From assembly GCF_029867415.1 (NCBI RefSeq), contig NW_026705399.1:124001-188000 (forward strand): a stretch of DNA of 64,000 nt, in the 5' to 3' direction. The stretch is from Vicia villosa (Eukaryota > Streptophyta > Magnoliopsida > Fabales > Fabaceae). Below, in pieces: positions 34,441 through 45,897 of this stretch; position 1 is the first letter of the stretch; every line of letters begins with the position of its first letter. Position numbers and translations under genes: made by a program. Below the pieces are notes generated by a model. It saw nothing but the letters and a program-made list of their open reading frames with translations. It was not told where the DNA came from and searched no databases.

Positions 34441-36998
34441 ACATATGCAAAGAATTTAAGGGATGTGGCTTTCTCTTTGATTCATTCACAAACTTTTAGT
34501 AAACACACTTAGTTACAACACTTATAATTATTAGGGGCAACCTAGGAGGTTATGAAACACGTTAAGAGATAAATATAATAAAATAATTTTATGAATACTC
34601 TACATTTTTTATTGAAGTGCTCATATTAGGCGAGTGTCTCAATTTCTACACGCAACATAGAAATCAAAACCTTTAAACCATTTTAAAGGATTTATGAGAC
34701 TCAAACTCATCTGGAATCAATTCATTTCAACAAGTCTTGAGTCAAAGTTTTTACTTCTAACCTATATGCTTCTCCTCCACACACTTAAACTTTTAGAAGT
34801 CATAAATCTCAATATTGTGCTCAAGCTCAATAACACAAAATTCCAATCGAATCCCCTTGTCACCGCCACCAAGTTGCACATCCTTTTTCTTAATGGGAAG
34901 CATGCAACCTTTTTAAATTTCTCCTAATAGAAAATATGAAAAGAAAACTACAAAGATCAACATGCATATCTGATTTGTCTTGTTTAGTTTTTCAGTCGCA
35001 TCAGATTCTTCTGTTTGCCAGCTAAGTAACCTCTGTCAGGTTTGGTCATTTTCATACATAAAGATACTTGAACATCTTCCTAGCATGCATATACATGATT
35101 AAATTATAATTATATAGTTAGTTAATTAAAGTTTATAGATTCCTCATTTTGATTCGTTTGATGAGTCCATATAACTGTACTTTACCCACCTCTTAACTAT
35201 TTTCAGCTTAACAATTTAAGCTGAAATTTCTAGAGCATTTAAGATTGCTTGATCGGTGTGAAAGAGTATTTTTGTGTCATTTCAATTTGACCGCCCAAAT
35301 TTTGTTATGCTATATATAGTATACTACTAATTCCATTTCAAAAGTAGAAGTTCATTCATATTAATACTCTATAAACTAATTATTTTTCAAAAAAACATAT
35401 CATTAAAATTTAATGCCTCTAAATTAGATACCCTAACTTAAAAGCTTAAAAAAATTAATAGAAAATAAAAAATAATTGTCATTTTTATAAAACCATCTAG
35501 TAAGTTGATTCAAATTTCTTTTAAATTTATAGATACTGTAACTATGTTCAATTGAACTCACGAACTTAAATCTTTATATAAATTGTATTTTTAATTTTTT
35601 TTACTTTTAATTCAAGTGATCTTGAATTTATTTATTTTTGTAATGTATAATTTAGAATTTTGATTTTGTCATTGAATAGATAATTTATATTTTAAATTTG
35701 ATTCTTAAAATACAAGATGTTTAAACTTTTTGAAAAGAACTCTATTGTCGATATACACAATCTTATTTGTTTTTAAGAGATTAATTGCTATAAATAGAGA
35801 TGTTTACAATACAGTTTGAATAATCGGCTTTGAGAAAAATTTATTTGAAGATAAAGTTATATGTAATTCGGTTTGATTTTGGATGATTAGTTAAATAACC
35901 AATTTAATACGATCAAATTTCATGTAATTTAATTTAAATCAGTTTTTCAATATTCAAATTATAAATCATAATTTTTTTTATCAATCTTAATATAATAAAA
36001 ATACTATAAAAACAACAACTTTGAAATAATATATAATATAATATACAATTTACTCAAAATTCAAAATGAAAATGGTTATGTTTGAATCATGAAATATTAA
36101 AAATAGATAGATAAACAAAATTAACAAATACTATTAAAATAATATAGATCAATTTTTGATTTTTAATTATTTGAATTAGTTTGAATTTAAATATCCCAGA
36201 TTAAAATTTGCTTGTGCAAATACATTGGTTATAAAAGTAACTTATTACTTGGAGGGATCACCTAAACAATAGGGTCATGGATACGAAGTTATTGTAAATT
36301 AAAATGATATTAATTCTTACGATTCTATAAAGATAAATAGATAGTCAAACTTATATCATCTGAGTATACATGTCATCAAGAAGATGAATAATATTTAAAC
36401 TAAGAAAAAGTGCTAATTCATTTAATCTCTATCCTTCATTCACTATGCAAATTTGTGACCAATCCAAATTAAATTATATAGGTTTGAAAGTGTATTAGTT
36501 GTTGACAATAGGATTACAGCTATAATTAAGGAACAAGAAGTTAGAGCCATGCAAGTAAGATTGAGACTGCCCATCAAACTTTAACTAAAAGGCCATTCTA
36601 TTCCATACCTCTTAACTTTTTAGGCCAACCCCACTGCCCAAACCCTGCCAAACCATGAAATCACCTTGCACATGACACTTTGGAACCTTGCCATTAAGAT
36701 CCAAGACACCCACCAAAAAAATATATTTTATTCCTCACTTATTATAACTTTATAAAAGATCAACTTACAAAATTTATATATATTAAAAAGAATATTTGTA
36801 ATAAGAATTATGTCAAAAATATATGTTTTATTAGAGTTATCTTTTAAATTATTAATATTATTATAAAAAAATATTTTTTTTAATTATAAATTAATTTGAG
36901 CTCACACGATAATAAAAATAAATTAAAAATATTAATTAAAATAAGTTAAATTTAGAACAATTCATTAGGAACAAGATTATTAAGAAAAATATTAGTAT
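34441..36998. other. Long AT-rich stretch without recognisable gene
   Basis: No coding frame with family-like motifs was found. A 77-codon frame at 34694-34927 has no recognisable motif and is probably chance. 35300-36450 is extremely AT-rich. 36560-36720 is more mixed in composition but carries no gene signal that I can support. Confidence 0.4.
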
Positions 36999-37520
36999 TT
37001 AGGATGGAGAGAGAATCTTGAAGCGGCAACTCTAGACAGAAAAATAGTTGAGAGAAAAGGAAACGTGTGTTTGCAAGACACGTGGAAAGAGGATGGAGGC
37101 TTCAAGGAAAAGCCTTGCGAGAAGGGCACGGAGGGTCTTGAGGAAATCTCCAATAGTGGGGATAACTATTTTTCTTCTATTGGGCCTACATGTGAGGAAG
37201 GGCCCAACACCCAAAACTATGCCAAGCCCATCTCAGTTTTTTCGGAGAAGCACACAACGAAGAAGTGGAAACGAAAAATAAAAATGAAGAAATTGAAGCC
37301 AATTTTGGATTTGGGAACTAGGGTTGAATCTCAAGAAAAAATGTACGAGCGTCACCACAGTTGTCTAATGGGAAAACTAGCTAGTGAAGGAGCCTCGGTC
37401 TTGTCGGTTAGTACAGAAGGAGAACAATATTCGGGAGGATCGGTGCTTTGTTGTGAATCGCTATCGGATTCAGATGTTGCAAATTGCAACAACCGCATCA
37501 TCAAGCCAGCAGAATCATAG
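36996..37520 (+). pseudogene. LINE ORF1 C-terminal remnant
   Basis: An open frame runs from the truncated 5' end of the LINE to TAG at 37518. It has charged segments (TTKKWKRKIKMKKLK) as in the C-terminal half of plant L1 ORF1 proteins, which bind element RNA. No CCHC knuckle is visible; the N-terminal two-thirds is missing because of 5' truncation, usual for LINEs. Confidence 0.5.
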
Positions 37521-37666
37521 GTGGGAAGAAGGGTTTGGAACTCCATCAAACTACTGGGATTAAGAAGCAAGGGTAAAGAGGAGGAAGAGATAGAAGCTAT
37601 AGAACAAATGGAGACAAGGGACAAAGAGGGCAAGAGATCTCCGAAGGCGGACAACAAGAAGGAACG

Positions 37667-39399
37667 ATGATTTTATTATCCCTAAACATTAGAGGAGGAG
37701 GATGCCGAAACAAAAGAAAGAGAATTAGTTACATCATCAATTTTGGTAAGGCGGATCTCTGCTATCTTCAGGAAACAAAATTTTCTACAAATGACGAAAA
37801 TTCTATAATGGGTCTTTGGGGGAATAGCGATGTAGAATGGACCAGCTCAGTTTCAAATGGAGCTTCTGGAGGTATGTTGATCCTGTGGAGAAAAAACATG
37901 TTTAATTTATTATTCAGCTTCAAAGGACAGGGCTTTGTAGGTATTCATGTAGAATGGAAAGGTAGATTGTATTACTTCGTAAACATTTACGCTTCGTGCG
38001 AAGTCTAAAAGAGGAGGGAAATGTGGAAGGAGATTTCCAGGCTGAAAAGAGAATTCAGAGAAGGGGATTGGTGCTTAGGAGGAGATTTCAACTCAGTTAC
38101 AAGTAAGGAGGAAAGAGTTGGCAGAAAGGAGGGAGGGAGGGATAGAGAAATGGAGGACTTCAAAAACTTCATTGAGGAGGCCGATTTGGTAAACTTGCCC
38201 TGCATCGGAGGGAAATACACATGGTATAGCAGCAATGGAATGGCAATGAGCAGGTTAGACAGGTTCCTCGTTTCTGAAAATATCACCACTTCGTGGAAGC
38301 TGTTCAGCCAGAAAATAGGGAAGCGCGATGTTTCGGACCACTGTCCCATATGGCTTGTGGAAGGGGAAGTTGACTGGGGGACGAAGCCCTTTCGCTATAA
38401 CAATGTGTGGGCTAGTAATGAGAATTTTCTGGATTTTGTAAAGGAAGAATGGAGCAAGTTGAGTGTCACTGGCAGAGGGGATTTTAGGTTGACTGAAAAA
38501 TTGAAAGGGATGAAAACAAGGCTGAAGTGGTGGAATCAAAACGTTTTCGGCTGGTTTGATTTAAAGATGGAAAGGCGGTAAACAATATAAATAGATTGGA
38601 CGATAAGCTAAGTAACTGTAGAGGAGAAATCGGGGAAGATGTGGTGGAAGAAAGGAGAAGAGCAACAACTGATTTTTGGAGGAATCTAGAAATCAAGGAA
38701 AGAATGCTAAGACTGAAATCCAGACAGTCTTGGCTGAAAGAAGGAGATCAAAACACTCGTTTCTTCCATACGGCGCTAAAAGAGAGAAACAGAAGGAACC
38801 ATATCAGCTATGTTGAAACAGACAGAGGAATTTTTGAGGGGGTGGCTGAAGTAAAGAAGGAAATCAAAGAGTACTTTGAAAACTTCTTCAAAGAGAGAAA
38901 CAGAAGGAGACCCTCACCAGATGGACTTCAGTTCAAAAGGCTATCTGAGGAAGATAAAAAAGAGCTAGAAGAACCATTCACAGAGGAGGAGATCAAGAGA
39001 GCAGTGTGGAGTTGCGATGGAGAAAAAAGCGCAGGACCAGACGGGTTTACGATGGATGTTTACAAGAAAAACTGGGAGGCGGTAAGGGAGGATGTTCTCG
39101 GTTTTATCAGGGATTTCCACTCAAATGGGAAGCTTATCAAGGCTGTAACGGCTTCTATCATAGCTTTAATCCCGAAGACAAACAACCCTCAGTCAATTAA
39201 GGAATACAGACCAATATGCTTGGTGAGTTCTCTCTACAAAATCATCTCCAAAATTCTCGCGCTTAGGATCAAAAAAGTGATAGGCTCGGTTATATCCCCA
39301 AAGCAAACGGCTTTTGTACCGGGACGCAACATTTTAGACAGTGTGCTAGTGGTAAGCGAAGCTATAGACATGGAAAAAAAGGAAAAGAGGAGTTGTTTG
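37667..39399 (+). pseudogene. LINE ORF2 part 1: endonuclease and start of RT, broken
   Basis: Endonuclease motifs are clear: SLNIRG at the start, LQETK (about 37770), GGDFNSV (about 38080) and SDHCPI (about 38335), forming the Mg-binding and catalytic set of L1 endonucleases. A TAA at 38006-38008 interrupts it, and a frameshift occurs near 38580. The RT N-terminus follows with KSAGPDGFT, ALIPKT, YRPICLVSS and KQTAFVPGR (about 39030-39340). It is cut at 39399 by the copia insertion. Confidence 0.88.
39395..39399. repeat. TSD GTTTG, left copy
   Basis: Directly precedes TGTTAGAAC of the SIRE-like 5' LTR; repeated at 48415-48419. Confidence 0.9.
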
Positions 39400-40590
39400 T
39401 GTTAGAACAAGATTTGTTCTTATCAATTATCTTAGTTTTGATGATAACAATAATATGAATTTTGCTTAAGATAATATGGTACTCTAATCCAATGCAATTT
39501 CCCTTTCAGGAAATATATATAAAGAGTACGCATAATTCAGCGCTCAGAAGTTGTGTCTCAAATGGTTCAGCATGCAACATCAGAACATGGTCTGGCAAGA
39601 CATCAGAAGATGGTCGAAGCAGAATCAGAACATGGCATCAGAAGAACATGAGATCAGAAGCACTGAAGATCAGAAGATGGTATCACGCAACAGAAGCACT
39701 TCAAGATCAGAAGATCAGAAGATGCTATGCACCAAGCTGTTTTGACTCTGATGATATTCAAACGTCGTATTCACAAACATCAGATCAGAAGGAAGTACAG
39801 GTGGCAGACTACGCTGACTGACAAAAGGAACGTTAAAGCTACTAAAGGCAACGTCAGTAGACACAGCGTGAACAAGGCTCGAGGTAGTTGACAAAAGCGT
39901 ATAACATTAAATGCAATGCTGTACGGAACACGCAAAGCATTAAATGCACTCAACGGTCATCTTCTCAACGCCTATAAATATGAAGTTCTGATGAGAAGCA
40001 AGGTTACCAATTCTTAACAACTCTGAACGAAAATAAACTTGCTGAAACGCTATTCAATCAAAGCTCAGAATCTTCATCAACTCACTACATTGCTGTTGTA
40101 ATATCTTAGTGAGATTAAGCTTAAACGATAAGAGAAATATCACAGTTTGTGATTATAGCTTTTAAGAAGCATTTGTAAACTCTTGAATAGATTACATTAA
40201 GTTGTAAGGAACTACAGTGATCGTGTGATCAGTATACTCTAGGAAGTCTTAGCAGTTGGCTGAGCAGTTTGTAACTAGAGTGATCAGGTTGATCAGTAGA
40301 CTCTAGAAAAGTCTTAGAAGTTGTCTAAGCAGTTGTTCCTGGAGTGATCAAGTTGTGATCAGAATACTCTAGAAGACTTAGTCGTGGACTAAGTGGAAAA
40401 CCATTGTAATCCGTGCGATTAGTGGATTAAATCCTCAGGTTGAGGTAAATCATCTCTGCGGGGGTGGACTGGAGTAGCTTCGTTAACAGCGAACCAGGAT
40501 AAAAATAATTGTGCAATTTATTTTTATAGTCCAAGATTTAAAGTCACACTTATTCAATCCCCCCCTTTCTAAGTGTTTTTCTATCCTTCA
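39400..40590 (+). repeat. 5' LTR of SIRE-like element
   Basis: 1191 bp. TATAAATA at 39973-39980 is the likely promoter. At 40216, 40279 and 40343 begin three units of about 63 bases, each starting AGTGATC and containing ACTCTAG, in the downstream third. Confidence 0.92.
39973..39980 (+). promoter_or_regulatory. TATA box of SIRE-like LTR
   Basis: TATAAATA lies mid-LTR; the same box is in the 3' LTR at 47797-47804. Confidence 0.65.
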
Positions 40591-40592
40591 AT

Positions 40593-40604
40593 TGGCATCA
40601 GAGC
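40593..40604 (+). promoter_or_regulatory. Primer binding site, tRNA-Met-like
   Basis: TGGCATCAGAGC begins two bases after the LTR. It differs by one base from TGGTATCAGAGC of the gypsy elements. Confidence 0.85.
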
Positions 40605-40677
40605 GCCGGTTCTAAGGTGCAAGCACTTAACCGTGTTTAGAAAAGATTCAGGAAGAGAAAAACGCTTCATTTAAAAG

Positions 40678-42591
40678 ATGGCTGGTGAAACTCCGACAAA
40701 TCCACCTGCATCTACATCTGGCTCTGCTGAGCAATACAACGGTAACAATGGTTATACAAGACCGCCGGTATTTGAGGGTGAAAACTTTGAATACTGGAAA
40801 GATAAACTGGAAAGTTACTTTCTTGGTCTAGATGGTGATCTATGGGATCTTCTGATGGATGGTTACAAACATCCAGTAAATGCCAGTGGCGTAAAGCTGA
40901 CAAGGCGAGAAATGAATGATGTTCAAAAGAAGCATTTCAGGAATCATCATAAATGCAGAACTGTTTTGCTGAATGCTATTTCTCATGTTGAGTATGAGAA
41001 AATATCAAACAGGGAAACAGCCTATGATATATATGAATCCTTGAAAATGACTCATGAAGGAAATGCTCAAGTCAAGGAGACAAAAGCTCTTGCCTTAATC
41101 CAGAAGTATGAAGCCTTCAAGATGGAGGATGATGAAGACACTGAAAAGATGTTTTCGAGATTTCAAACTCTGACTGCTGGATTGAGAGTTCTTGACAAAG
41201 GATACACCAAGGCTGATCATGTGAAGAAGATCATCAGAAGCTTACCCAGAAGATGGGGTCCTATGGTGACTGCATTCAAGATTGCAAAGAATCTGAATGA
41301 AGTTTCTCTGGAAGAGATGATCAGTGCCTTGAGAAGCCATGAGATTGAGCTGGATGCAAATGAGCCTCAAAAGAAAGGTAAATCTATTGCATTAAAATCT
41401 AATATCAAGAAATGCACTAACGCTTTTCAGGCCAAAGAAGAAGATCCTGAAGAATCAGAATCTGAAGAAGAAGATGAACTGTCCATGATTTCCAGAAGGG
41501 TAAATCAACTCTGGAAGAGCAAGCAAAGGAAGTTCAGAGGCTTCAGAAGTTCAAAGAGATTTGAACATGGAGAATCTTCTGATGACAGAAGATCTGACAA
41601 GAAGAAGGTCATGTGCTATGAATGCAATGAACCAGGACACTTCAGGAATGAATGTCCAAATCTTCAGAAGGAGAATCCCAAGAAGAAGTTTCATAAGAAG
41701 AAAGGTCTTATGGCAACCTGGGATGAGTCAGAAGATGATTCAGAAGATGAGCAGGCTAACTGTGCGCTGATGGCGACAGAAGATGACGGATCAGAATCTA
41801 CATCAGAATCAGATTCTGAAGAGGTATTTTCTGAACTTACTAGAGATGAGTTAGTTTCCGGATTAACTGAACTTCTGGAATCCAAGTCTCAGATTTGTAT
41901 TAAATACAAAAAGCTGAAAAAGCTATTTGAATTTGAAACAAAGAGGCTTGAGTTGGAAAATTCTGAATTGAAAGATAAACTTTTAAAATTATCCAATGAT
42001 GTTGGATCTCCTTCTAATTCAGAAAAATCCACTCCTAGTCTAAACCATATTCTGAAAGAATATGATTTAAGTTTCAGGAAGTTCTTATCTAGAAGTATTG
42101 GCAGAAGTCAGCTAGCTTCTATGATATATGCCGTATCCGGAAACAAAAGAGTTGGCATTGGTTATGAGGGTGAAACCCCATACAAACTTGAACCTGTTGA
42201 TGAAATGAAACTCACATACAAGCCATTGTATGATCAGTTCAAGTATGGCCACTCTCATGATATTAGGCACACTTCACATGCACAAAGTTTTCACATAACA
42301 CACACCAAGAAGCATGTGACACAACCTAGGAAATATCATGAAACTCATATTAAAAATTATCATGCTGTTCCTCCTATTGCTTATAATGTCAAACCCAAGT
42401 TCAATCAGAACTTGAGAAAATCTAACAAGAAAGGACCCAAGAAAATGTGGGTACCTAAGGATAAGATTATTCCTATTGCAGATATCCTTGGCTGCAAGAA
42501 GGACAAAGCACAACATGTCATGGTACCTGGACTCTGGATGCTCACGACACATGACAGGAAGAAGGTCTATGTTCCAAGACCTGGTGCTTAA
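40678..42591 (+). CDS. SIRE-like copia Gag
   Basis: 637 codons from ATG at 40678. The N-terminal part (PPVFEGENFEYWKDKLESYF, residues 29-48) and the capsid region (about 90-230) match copia Gag. One CCHC knuckle, CYECNEPGHFRNEC, is at residues 313-326, flanked by serine-acidic stretches (260-270, 350-385). A coiled-coil-like segment lies near 405-445. Protein should assemble into particles and bind element RNA. The frame overlaps the pol frame, which is +1, by at least 116 bases, so protease-integrase would need a frameshift to be made as a fusion. No disabling mutation is seen. Confidence 0.85.
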   Translation: MAGETPTNPPASTSGSAEQYNGNNGYTRPPVFEGENFEYWKDKLESYFLGLDGDLWDLLMDGYKHPVNASGVKLTRREMNDVQKKHFRNHHKCRTVLLNAISHVEYEKISNRETAYDIYESLKMTHEGNAQVKETKALALIQKYEAFKMEDDEDTEKMFSRFQTLTAGLRVLDKGYTKADHVKKIIRSLPRRWGPMVTAFKIAKNLNEVSLEEMISALRSHEIELDANEPQKKGKSIALKSNIKKCTNAFQAKEEDPEESESEEEDELSMISRRVNQLWKSKQRKFRGFRSSKRFEHGESSDDRRSDKKKVMCYECNEPGHFRNECPNLQKENPKKKFHKKKGLMATWDESEDDSEDEQANCALMATEDDGSESTSESDSEEVFSELTRDELVSGLTELLESKSQICIKYKKLKKLFEFETKRLELENSELKDKLLKLSNDVGSPSNSEKSTPSLNHILKEYDLSFRKFLSRSIGRSQLASMIYAVSGNKRVGIGYEGETPYKLEPVDEMKLTYKPLYDQFKYGHSHDIRHTSHAQSFHITHTKKHVTQPRKYHETHIKNYHAVPPIAYNVKPKFNQNLRKSNKKGPKKMWVPKDKIIPIADILGCKKDKAQHVMVPGLWMLTTHDRKKVYVPRPGA

Positions 42592-44221
42592 GTCTGGAGG
42601 AGAAGTCAAGTTTGGAGGAGATCAGAAGGGCAAGATAATTGGCTCTGGAACTATAAAGTCTGGTAACTCTCCTTCCATTTCTAATGTACTTCTTGTAGAA
42701 GGATTATCTCATAACCTCTTATCTATCAGTCAATTAAGTGACAATGGTTATGATATAATCTTCAATCAAAAGTCTTGCAAGGCTGTAAATCAGAAGGATG
42801 GCTCAATCCTATTTACAGGCAAGAGGAAGAACAACATTTATAAGACAGATCTGCAAGATCTTATGAGTCAGAAGGTGACTTGTCTTATGTCTGTTTCTGA
42901 AGAGCAGTGGGTCTGGCACAGGAGATTAGGTCATGCTAGTTTGAGAAAGATCTCTCAGATTAACAAACTGAATCTTGTCAGAGGACTCCCTAATCTGAAA
43001 TTCAAATCAGATGCTCTTTGTGAAGCTTGTCAGAAGGGCAAGTTCTCCAAACCTGCATTCAAGTCTAAGAATGTTGTTTCTACCTCAAGGCCATTAGAAC
43101 TCTTGCACATTGATCTGTTTGGACCAGTCAAAACAGCATCTGTCAGAGGAAAGAAATATGGATTAGTCATCGTAGATGATTATAGTCGCTGGACGTGGGT
43201 AAAATTCTTGAAACACAAGGATGAGACTCATTCAGTGTTCTTTGATTTCTGCATTCAGATTCAATCTGAAAAAGAGTGTAAAATCATAAAGGTCAGAAGT
43301 GATCATGGTGGTGAATTTGAGAACAGATCCTTTGAAGAGTTCTTCAAAGAAAATGGTATTGCCCATGATTTCTCTTGTCCTAGAACTCCACAGCAAAATG
43401 GGGTTGTAGAACGAAAGAATAGGACTCTGCAAGAAATGGCCAGAACCATGATCAATGAAACCAATATGGCTAAGCATTTCTGGGCAGAAGCAATAAACAC
43501 TGCATGCTATATTCAGAATAGAATCTCTATCAGACCTATTCTAAATAAGACTCCCTATGAATTGTGGAAGAATAAAAGGCCCAACATTTCATATTTCCAT
43601 CCTTTTGGATGTGTATGTTTTATTCTGAACACTAAAGATCGTCTTGGTAAGTTTGATTCCAAAGCTCAAAAATGTTTTCTTCTTGGATATTCTGAACGCT
43701 CAAAAGGCTACAGAGTATACAATACTGAAACATTGATTGTGGAAGAATCAATCAATATCAGGTTTGATGATAAGCTTGGTTCTGAAAAACCAAAGCAGTT
43801 TGATAATTTTGCAGATTGTGATATTGATATATCAGAAGTTGTTGAGCCAAGAAGCAACGCATCAGAAGCAGAGCTTCTCAGAAGCAAAGAATCTGAAGAT
43901 CAAGTATCAGCTTCTCTGGAGGATCTAAGTATTTCTGAAGAACCATCTGTCAGAAGATCATCCAGACTCATCTCTGGTCATTCAGAAGATGTCATTCTTG
44001 GAAAGAAGGATGATCCAATCAGAACAAGAGCATTCCTTAAGAACAATGCAGACTGTCAATTAGGTCTTGTATCTTTGATCGAGCCAACTTCTGTTGATCA
44101 TGCTCTAGAAGATCCAGACTGGATAATTGCTATGCAAGAAGAACTGAATCAGTTTACAAGGAATGATGTTTGGGATCTTGTTCCTAGACCAGATGGATTT
44201 AATATAATCGGGACAAAATAA
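42476..44221 (+). pseudogene. SIRE-like protease and integrase; RT and RNase H deleted
   Basis: The open frame has no ATG of its own at the left edge and lies +1 to gag. Protease DSG is at frame residues 19-21 (WYLDSGCSRHMTG). Integrase has H148, H153, C182, C185 and the DDE residues D213, D276, E312 (SDHGGEFEN, PQQNGVVERKN). The frame goes on to VWDLVPRPDGFNIIGTK, the very start of RT, where TAA follows at 44219-44221. A few more RT codons (IFRNK) are readable to about 44236. Sequence then jumps to the untranslated region, so the rest of RT and all RNase H are gone. Confidence 0.88.
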
Positions 44222-44697
44222 ATCTTCAGAAACAAGCCCAGAATGAGAAGATAAGATACTCTTATATATAAGTATCTTCTGAAATGAAATTACTTTTATA
44301 AGAAGTTCTGGTTGAAATCAATTAGAAATTGTGATTCAGTTATTACTAACGTTTTATTGTCTAAGTTGATTCAGAATCTCTTTAAAAGCAAGACAGCTAT
44401 AACTGGCTATCCAAATGGTAAACACGTGTTCACCATTTCTGGACAAGCGTGCGTGCAGTTGAGGGGACGTCTACTTAGGTAACTGTGCAAATCACGTCTT
44501 TTGTCATTATTATCTCTCCTCAAGTCACGTAACATTAAATGCTTTTCATCATTTACTCTCTTTCAGTTTTCTTTTTATACTCTTCAAACGTTTCTTTTCC
44601 CTCTCATATTTCTCTCTCTGCATTCGGTTTCTTTTTCGTCTCTCTCTCTCTTTTCATATCATAAACCCTAGCAGTTTCCAATATCTGAAAATTCATC
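44222..44697. other. Spacer between truncated pol and envelope-position ORF
   Basis: Contains the deletion junction (about 44236) and a CT-rich leader (44505-44660) before the ATG at 44698. No other frame. Confidence 0.6.
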
Positions 44698-45897
44698 ATG
44701 AATCCATCGTCAAGCTCTGGGAATCAAGACAATGATAGGAAACAAAAGAGAAAGGCATTTGCTGAACCAGAAACCAAACCTAAAAGAGTTAGGATCTCCT
44801 ATGACCCTCTCAAAGTGTATCAACCCCTTGACGGTTCCCCTCAATCAACCCCCTCTTCAAAGACCTCCACCACCTCTTCCTCCTCATTCATCCTCTCAGA
44901 ACCACCTTCTTCACCATCTGATATCTCCTCTCCTTCAACCCTTCCATCCGATATTTCTTCACCTCTCTCACACCCTTTTCCCACCAGAACACCTAATCCC
45001 TATAGTGTTGTTCGTCCAGACTTCAGATTCACCATAATCCCTCCAACCCCTTCTACTCAATCCTCTCTGGAGCGTTTACATTCTGATGTAAACGGCTGGT
45101 TGGAGATCCTGGGTGCTGCCTACCTTAACCATCTGGATATGTATGCTATGAGCAACCTCTGGGATACCTTTCTTCAGGACTTTCTGGTGAAGGCTACTGA
45201 CACTAAGAGAAGGATCTTGTCTGAAGCTCCTGGTCCTCGTGGTCGTCAGTTGGAAGTGGGTGAAAGCAGCCACCACTGTCTCATCAGGAACAGAAGCGTT
45301 CTTGAAGAGAAGATGCCTGCAGATGAGTTGGAAGAAGAAAATCTCTGCAGAGATATCGTGGTGTGGAAACCCCGGTCTTCTGTGCTCTGGTTTCCTGTGC
45401 TGACTGGAGATTTTCAGTGGCTGTTCAACTGGTTCAGAATGAACCCTTCTGAAAAAACACCTCTCATGGTCTTTCCAGTAGTGGTTTATCGTGCTGAAGT
45501 TGCTGGTCCTACTCCTCCAACAAACCTAGCAGCTATTCTTCAAGCATTGGAAGATGGAACTTCTGAGCTGCCTGAACCAGAATATGCCAAGGCTCCTTCT
45601 GAGTCAGACTCAGATGAGGAAATGGAATATGCACAAGCTGAAGATCTTCCAGAAGATCACCCTGCTGAGATTGCTGTCCCTCTGGGCAGAAATACTGGTG
45701 CTTCTTCTTCTGGTGAAACCTCAGCTCTGATGGAGACCTTGGAAACTCTTCATCAGAATCAAGCTATGCTGGCTTCTCGTTTGGACGCGCAAGAAGCAGC
45801 CAATGCTGAGTTTCGTTCCTTCATGACAAGGCAAGCTACAAGCACTGACGGGATTCATGATGTTCTGGCGCGGATTTTGCGTAGGCTAGGATCTTAG
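44698..45897 (+). CDS. Envelope-position ORF of SIRE-like element
   Basis: 399 codons in the place where SIRE/Maximus elements have an extra ORF called envelope-like. N-terminal 1-120: basic nuclear-signal-like KQKRKAFAEPETKPKRVR, then serine/proline-rich. Middle: a moderately hydrophobic block (about 125-270). Late acidic stretch SESDSDEEMEYAQAED (about 300-316). C-terminal helix with heptads (about 340-398; METLETLHQNQAMLASRLDAQ). There is no clear signal peptide or transmembrane anchor, so calling it an envelope is by position only; a particle or nucleic-acid role is equally possible. The frame is intact. Confidence 0.75.
   Translation: MNPSSSSGNQDNDRKQKRKAFAEPETKPKRVRISYDPLKVYQPLDGSPQSTPSSKTSTTSSSSFILSEPPSSPSDISSPSTLPSDISSPLSHPFPTRTPNPYSVVRPDFRFTIIPPTPSTQSSLERLHSDVNGWLEILGAAYLNHLDMYAMSNLWDTFLQDFLVKATDTKRRILSEAPGPRGRQLEVGESSHHCLIRNRSVLEEKMPADELEEENLCRDIVVWKPRSSVLWFPVLTGDFQWLFNWFRMNPSEKTPLMVFPVVVYRAEVAGPTPPTNLAAILQALEDGTSELPEPEYAKAPSESDSDEEMEYAQAEDLPEDHPAEIAVPLGRNTGASSSGETSALMETLETLHQNQAMLASRLDAQEAANAEFRSFMTRQATSTDGIHDVLARILRRLGS

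Noticed and set aside
39462..39821. 119-codon frame in the SIRE-like LTR, repeated at 47286-47645
   Set aside because: Built from CAGAAG repeats upstream of the LTR TATA box; not a plausible protein and not placed to be translated from the element RNA.
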